The translations under genes and the position numbers were made by a program. The notes beneath the pieces were generated by a model. The model saw nothing but the letters and a program-made list of their open reading frames with translations, ran no database searches and had not been told where the DNA came from. A stretch of 64,000 nt of DNA. Origin: Sipunculus nudus (taxonomy: Eukaryota > Annelida > Sipuncula > Golfingiida > Sipunculidae). This document shows, in pieces, positions 27,101 through 39,100 of this stretch (positions are counted from its first letter, which is position 1; the number at the start of each line of letters is the position of its first letter). The stretch covers positions 91,284,723 through 91,348,722 of the forward strand of contig CM049309.1 of NCBI GenBank assembly GCA_026874595.1. Reading direction: 5' to 3'.

Positions 27101-30100
27101 TCATCTACATGAATGTTGCTCGGAAGGAACCTTCCTGCCACTTCAGGTATCATATTTAGCACATCTTTAACCTCATCTACATGAATGTTGCTCATAAGGA
27201 GGCTTCCTGCCACTTCAGGTATCATATTTGGGACATCTATAACCTCATCTACATGAATGTTGCTCAGAAGGAGGCTTCCTGCCACTTCAGGTATCATATT
27301 TAGCACATCTATAACCTCATCTACATAAATGTTGCTCAGAAGGAGCCTTCCTGCCACTTCAGGTATCATTTTTAGCACTTCTATAACCTCATCTACATGA
27401 ATGTTGCTCAGAAGGAACCTTCCTGCCACTTCAGGTATCATATTTAGCACATCTATAACCTCATCTACATTAAAGTTGCTCAGAAGGAGGCTTCCTGCCA
27501 CTTCAGGTATCATATTTAGCACATCTATAACCTCATCTACATTAATGTTGCTCAGAAGGAGGCTTCCTGCCACTTCAGGTATCATATTTAGCACATCTGT
27601 AACCTCATCTACATGAATGTTGCTCAGGAGGAACCTTCCTGCCACTTCAGGTATCATATTTAGCACATCTGTAACCTCATCTACATGAATGTTGCTCAGA
27701 TGGAGCCTTCCTGCCACTTCAGGTATCATATTTAGCACATCTATAACCTCATCTACATGAATGTTGCTCAAAAGGAGGCTTCCTGCCACTTCAGGTATCA
27801 TATTTAGCACTTCTATAAACTCATCTACATGAATGTTGCTCAGAATGAGGCTTCCTGCCACTTCAGGTATCATAATTAGCACATCTATAACCTCATCTAC
27901 ATGAATGTTGCTCAGAAGGAGGCTTCCTGCCACTTCAGGTATCATATTTAGCACTTCTATAACCTCATCTACATGAATGTTGCTCAGAAGGAGGCTTCCT
28001 GCCACTTCAGGTATCATATTTAGCACATATATAACCTCATCTACATGAATGTTGCTCAGAAAGAGGCTTCCTGCCACTTCAGGTATCATATTTAGCACTT
28101 CTATAACCTCATCTACATGAATGTTGCTCAGAAGGAGGCTTCCTGCCACTTCAGGTATCATATTTAGTACTTCTATAACCTCATCTACATGAATGTTGCT
28201 CAGAAGGAGGCTTCCTGCCACTTCAGGTATCATATTTAGCACTTCTATAACCTCATCTACATGAATGTTGCTCAGAAGGAGGCTTCCTGCCACTTCAGGT
28301 ATCATATTTAGCACTTCTATAACCTCATCTACATGAATGTTGCTCAGAAGGAGGCTTCCTGCCACTTCAGGTATCAAATTTAGCACATCTATAACCTCAT
28401 CTACATGAATGTTGCTCAGAAGGAGGCTTCCTGCCACTTCAGGTATCATATTTAGCACTTCTATAACCTCATCTACATGAATGTTGCTCAGAAGGAACCT
28501 TCCTGCCACTTCAGGTATCATATTTAGCACATCTATAACCTCATCTACATGAATGTTGCTCAGGAGGAGCCTTCCTGCCATTTCAGGTATCATATTTAGC
28601 ACATCTATAACCTCATCTACATGAATGTTGCTCGGAAGGAACCTTCCTGCCACTTCAGGTATCATATTTAGCACATCTATAACCTCATCTACATGAATGT
28701 TGCTCAGAAGGAGGCTTCCTGCCACTTCAGGTATCATATTTGGGACATCTATAACCTCATCTACATGAATGTTGCTCAGAAGGAGGCTTCCTGCCACTTC
28801 AGGTATCATATTTAGCACTTCTATAACCTCATCTACATAAATGTTGCTCAGAAGGAGCCTTCCTGCCACTTCAGGTATCATATTTAGCATATCTATAACC
28901 TCATCTACATGAATGTTGCTCAGGAGGAACCTTCCTGCCACTTCAGGTATCATATTTAGCACTTCTATAACCTCATCTACATGAATGTTGCTCAGAAGGA
29001 GGCTTCCTGCCACTTCAGGTATCATATTTAGCACTTTTTTAACCTCATCTACATGAATGTTGCTCAGAAGGAGGCTTCCTGCCACTTCAGGTATCATATT
29101 TAACACATTTATAACCTCATCTACATGAATGTTGCTCAGAAGGAGGCTTCCTGCCACTTCAGGTATCATATTTAGCACTTCTATAACCTCATCTACATGA
29201 ATGTTGCTCAGAAGGAGGCTTCCTGCCACTTCAGGTATCATATTTAGCACATCTATAACCTCATCTACATGAATGTTGCTCAGAAGGAGGCTTCCTGCCA
29301 CTTCAGGTATCATATTTAGCACTTCTATAACCTCATCTACATGAATGTTGCTCAGAAGGAGGCTTCCTGCCACTTCAGGTATCAAATTTAGCACATCTAT
29401 AACCTCATCTACATGAATGTTGCTCAGAAGGAGGCTTCCTGCCACTTCAGGTATCATATTTAGCACTTCTATAACCTCGTCTACATGAATGTTGCTCAGA
29501 AGGAACCTTCCTGCCACTTCAGGTATCATATTTAGCACATCTATAACCTCATCTACATGAATTTTGCTCAGGAGGAGCCTTCCTGCCATTTCAGGTATCA
29601 TATTTAGCACATCTATAACCTCATCTACATGAATGTTGCTCGGAAGGAACCTTACTGCCACTTCAGGTATCATATTTAGCACATCTATTACCTCATCTAC
29701 ATGAATGTTGCTCATAAGGAGGCTTCCTGCCACTTCAGGTATCATATTTGGGACATTTATAACCTCATCTACATGAATGTTGCTCAGAAGGAGGCTTCCT
29801 GCCACTTCAGGTATCATATTTAGCACTTCTATAACCTCATCTACATGAATGTTGCTCAGAAGGAGGCTTCCTGCCACTTCAGGTATCATATTTAGCACTT
29901 CTATAACCTCATCTACATGAATGTTGCTCAGAAGGAACCTTCCTGCCACTTCAGGTATCATATTTAGCACATCTGTAACCTCATCTACATGAATGCTGCT
30001 CAGAAGGAGCCTTCCTGCCACTTCAGGTATCATATTTAGCACTTCTATAACCTCATCTACATGAATGTTGCTCAGAAGGAACCTAGCACATCTATGACCT

Positions 30101-33100
30101 CATATTTAGCACATCTATAACCTCATCTACATGAATGTTGCTCAGAAGGAACCTTCCTGTCACTTCAGGTATCATATTTAGCACATCTATAACCTCATCT
30201 ACATGAATGTTGCTCAGAAGGAACCTTCCTGTCACTTCAGGTATCATATTTAGCACATCTTTAACCTCATCTACATGAATGTTGCTCCGAAGGAACCTTC
30301 CTGCCACTTCAGGTATCATATTTAGCACATCTATAACCTCATCTACATGAATGTTGCTCAGAAGGAACCTTCCTGTCACTTCAAGTATCATATTTAGCAC
30401 TTCTATAACCTCATCTACATGAATGTTGCTCAGAAGGATGCTTCCTGCCACTTCAGGTATCATATTTAGCACATCTATAACCTCATCTACATGAATGTTG
30501 CTCAGAAGGAACCTTCCTGTCACTTCAGGTATCATATTTAGCACTTCTATAACCTCATCTACATGAATGTTGCTCAGAAGGATGCTTCCTGCCACTTCAG
30601 GTATCATATTTAGGACATCTCTAACCTCATCTACATGAATGTTGCTCAGGAGGAACCTTCCTGCTGCTTCAGGTATCATATTTAGCACTTCTATAACCTC
30701 ATCTACATGAATGTTGCTCAGGAGGAACCTTCCTGCCGCTTCAGGTATCATATTTAGCACTTCTATAACCTCATCTACATGAATGTTGCTCAGAAGGAGG
30801 CTTCCTGCCACTTCAGGTATCATATTTAGCACTTGAATAACCTCATCTACATGAATGTTGCTCAGAAGGAGGCTTCCTGCCACTTCAGGTATCATATTTA
30901 GCACTTCTATAACCTCATCTACATGAATGTTGCTCAGAAGGAGGCTTCCTGCCACTTCAGGTATCATATTTAGCACATCTATAACCTCATCTACATGAAT
31001 GTTGCTCAGGAGGAACCTTCCTGCCACTTCAGGTATCATATTTAGCACTTCTATAACCTCATCTACATGAATGTTGCTCAGGAGGAACCTTCCTGCCGCT
31101 TCAGGTATCATATTTAGCACTTCTATAACCTCATCTACATGAATGTTGCTCAGAAGGATGCTTCCTGCCACTTCAGGTATCATATTTAGCACATCTATAA
31201 CCTCATCTACATGAATGTTGCTCAGAAGGAGGCTTCCTGCCACTGCAGGTATCAAATTTAGCACTTCAATAACCTCATCTAAATGAATTTTGCTCAGAAG
31301 GAGGCTTCCTGCCACTTCAGGTATCATATTTAGCACATCTATAACCTCATCTACATGAATGTTGCTCAGGAGGAACCTTCCTGCCGCTTCAGGTATCATA
31401 TTTAGCACTTCTATAACCTCATCTACATAAATGATTTTTAAGTTGTACACTCTTATGTTGTGATTGAAATTACTTATGTATATTTTTGCTGAAATATATA
31501 TAATTTTAAATACTAATGAATAAGAATTTGATTGGTGTGTCTTTTATACATGGTTGTTCATTTCTTTACTTAAAAGATACTTTAGGAAAACTTATATGAC
31601 ATATGCAGCTGAGTATACTGACTAGGGTTGGGACGGTTACCGGTATACAGTATTATCACGATATCTGACAGCTACGGTTATCATACCGTCAACTTTCCTA
31701 TTATTGCGATATCACGATATCAATATTTGTTCACGATTTTGGTTCACAAGTAAGCCCTTGAAGTTCAAAATAAATTTATTTCAAAGAATCACATTTATTT
31801 TTATAAACCACATGTATTTGAATACACGCGTGTGGGTGGAACCGTGTGCTTACAGACTTCGGGATTAGTCGGAAATATATGAAAGTAGCAGGATGAATCA
31901 GAGAGGACAAAAGCTTGAGAATTCCAGGAGAAAATAACATTATAATGAAAGAGCAATGAATACACATGTTTATGCTTTTATTGCATGGAACGAAAATGTC
32001 AAAAGTGTCACCACTGAATCGAACATATTTTGCCATATACAATTGGGATGGTATATTTAGCCATGATTGGTATGACACACTCTCCGAAAATTCACCGGGA
32101 TTCTCCGGCTTTTATGTAGCTATAGGAAACTAATGGAAAGTTCTGACAAGCGTGATTCGACGATGGGGGCAGGACTTCCCGCGCCTCAAGCTTGCACACC
32201 TGTAGGACCTTCATGCAACTTACATCACTTAATGAGTCATTCTGTGGTACTGGCCAATAGGTATAAATGATATTAATACTTAACCCCTTGTATAAAGTCA
32301 AGACTTTAAAGGCGGTTGTTATAAATATCATTATTGATGGCTTATTAATGCCATTATATATAATTAAAAATATCGCGATATCACGGTATATCGCGATAAA
32401 ATTTGAATAATTATCATGATATCAAAAACCCATATCGTCCCAATACTAATACTGACACACCAACAAGTTTTTTAAATGAAATAATTAATTTTGTTTATTA
32501 CAGATAAGTTATTATGAATGAACTCTTTGTAGGCAGACATCTTTCCTGATAAGAACCACGGAGGAAGAGCATTTTATAATGAAGCGATCATGAATCAGAT
32601 GGGGATACCACAAGTAAGTAGCCCTGTGGTTCACTTAGTTTTACAAACAATAAAAAATGTCAATTCACAGTTTGCAAAACACAGTGTTTTCTCCTCTTCA
32701 GCATTCACACTTTATTCAGTTTTATATTCATTAATATAAATTATATAATATATAATTACCATACTTGCTCCATTGAAAGACTCGCAAAGAAGCCTTAACA
32801 TATCCATACAACCTTCTAGATTTTCACCAGGGATCCTATTTTCTCAAAAGTTTTAGTTTTTTTAAGATGCTGCTTGCTCATTTTAAACGTTTTCATAGCA
32901 AACTATAGAACATCTCCTTCATTAGAAATTTTTAAATGAACAAAGGCAGCTAAAACTGTCAGATGAAAGAGTAAGTTATTTTAATAATGACATGCCATAG
33001 GTAAACTTTGTATCTTTAAAAAAGTAAAAAGCTATGGAAGTTGAAATATAAATTGAATTACTTTTAAGTCACACAAGTTTAGTTATGTTGAATAAATTTA

Positions 33101-36100
33101 TGTCATTGCAATGAAATAAATTGTCCATGCAACTACCATGACGAAATTGATGTTCCCTGCAGGATGAAAACAACACTAATGAATTCACTAAAATCCCTGG
33201 TTGGCATATGCTTGCTATAGATGTCACTGGGGCTTCTTGACATGCACATCTGGGCTTTATAATTCATGAACAAAATTTCTTCATTACATAATATATGGTC
33301 CTTGTTTCTGCATTAGGTGCTCAAAAATCTTCTTAATAAAAATGATGAAATTTCTATCCACTGAAATGATTTTGAAATATTCACAGGCATATTCTTTGTA
33401 ATGTGGGCCTGTAGAATTTTTAACCTGTAAATTTTTTACTAATTTCAACCCCTGCTTGGTAACTTGCAGCTTGCAGTGGTGTGTGGTAGCTGTACCGCTG
33501 GTGGTGCGTACGTACCAACCATGGTCCAAGAAGCTGTGATCGTGCACCGCATTGGGACCATCTTTTTGGGTGGTCCCCCATTAGTACAGGCAGCACTGGG
33601 TGAAGTAGTGTCAGCAGAAGAACTAGGGGGTGCCACATTACATTGCACGTAAGTCAAATGCTGGCATTGTCACATCTAAGTTGTAGTTAACCTTAACCAT
33701 TATTAGTTTGCACATTAATTTTTAGCTTCTGTTTAATAGTATTTTCTCAGTATTAAGCAGAAGTTCCTAAAATTATTTGTTCAGTTCCAGTATTTTACTA
33801 ATTTTTTTTTTCTGAAACCATTCTGAACAAGTGAGGGCAAGGAAGTGTATACTTTATTGCAGTAGTCCTAAGAGGTAACATTTATGCTTGAAAGTAAAAC
33901 AATCTGATAAAGGGCATGAGTGTCAATGTAAAATGTAACATTGATAAAAACTTCTCAGTAGAGTGATTGTATGTGATATAATCATTTATTTTCACCCCAA
34001 CTATTGAAATTTTCATTTTTCAATTTTTTAAGTAAAGAAAGACAATTTTTTAATTTAGAAAAGACAGTTTCCAATTTAATTAAGATTTCAAATTTCTTGA
34101 GAATGTACGGTAGCACTATAACCCTAACATCTGTCCTAGTTACACTCTCCTCAGGATGTACACCATCCATAATGTTTAGTAAGAGAGGCCCATTAACCTT
34201 CATCAGCTGTTAGTTTTAGCTTCAGTAGCAGTTCTCTCCCTAATAATAGGAATCAATATAGTACAGTCTTCATTTCATTATGTTTGTCCTAGAGAAATAA
34301 TAAGATATTTATTCAAATCTATGAACCAACATATTTTCCCTATATTGTATTGCTGGAAGAGAGAGAAACAGGGCATTATAGTAACCATTAACATTAAAGG
34401 TGAATACTTTGATAGTCTAATTTCTTCTTTCCCAAAACAGAATTTTGACTTTGTTATGACAGAGTGAGTGGAGACACGGACCACTTTGCAGGGACTGAGG
34501 CTGAAGCTTTCCAGATGGCCAGGGATTCAGTTGTTACATTTAACCTCCAGCCTCCTGCCCCTACATTGCCTTTTGATGAACCAGTCCATAGTCCAGAGGA
34601 GATACTGGGTCTGATTCCCACCAGGAACTTGGCAGATATGGACCTCCTACAGGTATAAACAAAACACAATGTATTGTTTGATTTACACTGAATGCTGGTT
34701 TAATTAATGGTTACTGCATATTCATGCATATGTTTCTGTGTATAGTATTTAATATTCATATTCACAAATTCATATAATTATCTTGTAATGATATGATTAT
34801 CTTGTAATGAAGATTCATTTTCATAAAAATTAATTTCAAAATTAATACAATGTCAAAAAATAGAATTATTGCAAAATTACATGCTACTAAGTACACACAT
34901 TCCATTCAGATAGCTATTTATAGCTATTTTGTGTGTATAATTGTGAGCCTAGAGACAGGAGTGAACTCAGAATAAGTTTTTCCTTGCATATCATGTCTCC
35001 CTCTGGTCCTTTCAGAACGAGTCTGGCTGAAGAAAAATAAATGTTTTTTTGGTCCACTGGTTGTTTAATTGTAGACAACACAGATGATAACCAGAGTTTG
35101 AATCCCAGGACAGGCCATTTGTTCCGGATATTTAATATGTAAATTACTTCATCTTGAGATTTTGGCCATTGAGGAACTTCCCTCCGGGTTATATCTTCCA
35201 TCATATACCGATCTGACTTGTTCTGATACAGGTAATATCCAGGACTGTTGATGGGAGCCGGTTTCATCAGTTTAAGGCTCGTTATGGTACATCATTGCTC
35301 ACTGGGTTTGCCTATATCAAAGGGTATGTGTATATTTATCCTGACTGTGCACAGATAAATTAATGTACAAATACAATTAAATGTTGTGATTATTATTTAC
35401 AATTTTTTACCAGTTTTAAATTCTGAAGACTAGACTAAGGACATCAATAGCAGAGCTTCTGTAATCTTTTTTTTTTATTTATTTCTTTTTTTAAAGATTT
35501 AAAAAAAATTTGCTTGCTTTCTACACTAATTCTTAATCTGTGTATGTACACCTGCAGAGTTCCATTTCGATTTTGGGACAACTTGACAGGACAGTAGTAC
35601 TCGCTTCTATCATATTATTTGTATATCCTGGTGTTACCCAGGCCCAGTGTCTACTGCACCAGTGGGTCCTGAGTGTGTAATCAACCCCATCGCTAGGTTA
35701 TAACACTGAGGAACCCCCCAAAGATGTACTTGTTTGTGAGTGTTACACGGCTCATGGGCAGAGCTTTCCCATTAAGCCTGCAGAGCACCCACCCCGGTTG
35801 GGTGCCGACTGAAAATCTCACCGCCTTGGCTGAGATTTGAACTGACAACCTCCTGGCTTTGAGTACTGTGCTCTACCCCTGAGACACAGAAGCCTGTTGC
35901 TTTTGTTATCTTTAAATTCTTTCATGTAGCGTAAAACAATGATCAAAACTTTTATTAGTTTTTACAAAATTTTTAGATGAATGTTACTGAAAAAAAATTA
36001 ATTATTGTCAGATATTGTGATAATTGTCTTGAGTGATCTATAACATTGACTTCAAAGGACAAAAATAAAGGCTGCAAGTTCTACAGTATTTAAAATCATG

Positions 36101-39100
36101 AGTAAAGTGTGTACCATTTAAAGTTTAGAGATGATTAATTTGTTTTAGTCACTTGGTGGGTATTGTTGCTAGTAACGGGGAACTGTCTGAGGATGCTGCC
36201 ACAAAGGGAGCTCACTTTGTTCAGCTGTGTGCTCAGAGACAAGTACCCCTCATCTTTCTACAGAACATCACCTCAGGCAGTAATGTGACCCAAAGTGAAT
36301 CTGATGGTATTTTGAAACTTTTATTTAAATATGATAAATATGATACAATGATAATCTTAAAATATAAATTTGGGCCATGAATGTAAACATCAGTAAAGCA
36401 TTATGGCAAGACCTCATGTTAAGGCAAGTTTGTTTAGGTTGTATGATAAGGCTAAAAACATCAATATTACTGATGTGCTCAGATTAATATAGAGAACAGA
36501 ACTTAATAAATATGAATCAAATCATGTTATGAAATATGTTTTGCATACTTTGGTAGTTATGTAATTATGGCATCAAAATTTTAATCATGATATTTAATTT
36601 TTTTCCTGGGCTTATGCTTAAGATTGCTATAATGATTAACACTTTATGGTGAGACCCCATTACAATGAAAAGTAATGGAATTTGTTTATCTTGCAGATTT
36701 GTACAGATTCTCATATTTTTTTCTGCGATATTATCAAAGAAGAATGCAAGATAATTATTTGTAATTATGCATTACATTTTGTGATACATGGCATTCACAG
36801 GGTCCACTAATTATTCCCAAGTTCAGTTAAATTACTTTAGTGAAACAGGCCCTTAGGTTTAACTTGTCATTTTGAATAAAGCAGAGATGGTGGGAAGAAA
36901 GATCAGATCCCAAGCTCGCATGATGTCAGCGATCGCTTGCGCTCGGGTTCCAAAGATCACAATCATTGCAGGAAATAGCTGTGGAGTAGAGAGTTATGCC
37001 ATGGTAATGTGATATACAGTGAAACCTCATTGTATCGAACTCCCACTGTATCGAACTCGCTTAAGTCGAATACCCTGCTTATGTCGAAGTTACAAACTCA
37101 ATATTCCGGACAACTCTAGTTAATTTATTACCAAATAAAACCTGCTTGTGTCAGACCTCGGATGTGTTGAAGTTTTCTGAGGGTCCCTTTGACTTCGGCA
37201 CAGTGAGGATTTACTGTATGTTGAATTTTACAAATTTCTGTTACTGTTGGTTTAATTGTTTGTGTTAAGTTTAGGGCTTAGATGTGTATAACCAGTTCAT
37301 TGATATGCATAGTTCTAAGAAACTCCTTATTATTGCATAAAGAATGTATTTTTTAGCTCAGCTGACAGTAAGTCATCTGAGCTATAGTCATAGTTCATTG
37401 TCAGTCGTCCAACCATCTGTCTAGATCTGTCCATTAGACTGGCACGTTTTGAAACCGTTAGAACTATGAATCCAAAATTCGGCATACTGTTGGATGCCCC
37501 CAAAATCTCCTACCATACCAAAAATTGGGCCAATATGACTTTGTTCCTTCAAGATATTTAGGAAAAGCTTCAAATTTCCATAAAAAATCTATTGTTGCAC
37601 TTCAGGACTGCCTAACATCAAAACCAATTATCTGTTTTTCTTAATATTTACCAGAAGTAATCTCATATATATTTCCTATTTACATGCCAGAAATTAAATC
37701 AGGTAACTATAATTTCTTTAAGTTAATGGCCCGAACATAATGGACTGTAAAAATTCAGGAAAAATATTTACTTACTAGTACTAAACATGGAAAATTTTGA
37801 AACTAGAGACCACTTTCCAAGTATAGAACATTGTTAATTAAGATTCAATTGATTACCCAAAAGAAGATCTGAATTTTGTTAATTTTTTAAGTCATTAGCA
37901 TAAAAATCAAATCAGTACCTTTAATTTTGCCCAACTTTGAACATTGCACATTTTTTATCCTGTAAGTACTATTGATTTAATTTTCACAGCATGTAAACGT
38001 AAGTATTTAATTTGTTTCAATCTGAAATTTGAATATAAAAGCTTGAAAATTAGGCTAGTTGATTTTTTTCTTGAGGCTCTATTGTAGTCATTTGCTTTGT
38101 CAAGATGCAGGGTCCCGCTCCAGGTCACTAGAAGTCAGCTATGCCAGGGTTTCTGATTTGTTACAGTCACTTGGGGAGATCCCCTGACTAGACAGGTGTA
38201 CAGTTATTCTCATATCACCACCCCAATCCCCCCCGCCCCACAAACCCCACTTATTATTGTTATTGTTTTCACTGTTTTTAAAGAAATCAGTTTTTCTTTT
38301 AAATGAATTTATTAAATACTATTAAACCCATCAGTATGCTTAAATTTATAAAATATGATGCAAATTATTGATAAATAAAGGCACAATTTAAAATTGTGAA
38401 ACCTGAATCAAGTATTATTTAAATATATTTATTGTTTTGCTAATTTAAAAGATATATTTTTGTGGTAAAAAGTAAATAAACATTTGTATGCATGATGTGG
38501 TGTTATCAAACAAGATTCAGATTTATGATGATGTAATTTAGAATTATGAATCAACTTTTATATACAAATATAAATGTTATATTTGAAATGTATAGAAATA
38601 TAAACTTACATTAAAAAAATTGATGTGCTCTAATACATACATTTGTTCATTATTTTCCTGCCTCAGCAGAATTGGAGATCAGGCTTTGTTTGCCCTGTAT
38701 TTATATGTATAAGAGTTGTTAATCCTACCATCTCTCCCCCCCCCCCCCCCCCCCGCTGCTATTGATTCCTGTGCACTGGAACATTAGTTTTTATTACAAA
38801 TGTGTGAAATTTATTGAATTAAAAAAAATAATAGGATTAGAAAAAATTAAGATCTTATTGAAACATTGTAACTCCCACCATTCCACAGCCCCCCCCCCCC
38901 CCCCCCCACCACCACCACCATGTCCTTTTATCTGTGGACTGGGGACATTAGTTATATTTTAACTGTATACACTTCATAAAATAAAAAAATACATATATTT
39001 AATAATTTATATTATAAATAATAGATTCTATTGAACAGATGTGTAAACTACTAAAATGTCAACAGTTAATCAAAAAGCCAACAGATGATCATGGTAATAG

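Noticed and set aside
12578-31431. CRISPR-like array
   Set aside because: Repeats are directly adjacent with no unique spacers, the unit derives from a host exon border, and the setting is eukaryotic.
12537-31450. A family of giant minus-strand repeat-protein genes
   Set aside because: The open frames follow from a stop-free 72-bp unit repeated in frame. Copy differences are mostly replacement changes, stops and a frameshift occur, and there are no supporting signals. Listed only as a low-confidence feature.
33284-33657. Minus-strand frames opposite MCCC2-like exon 4
   Set aside because: They are shadows of the real plus-strand exon 33470-33648.
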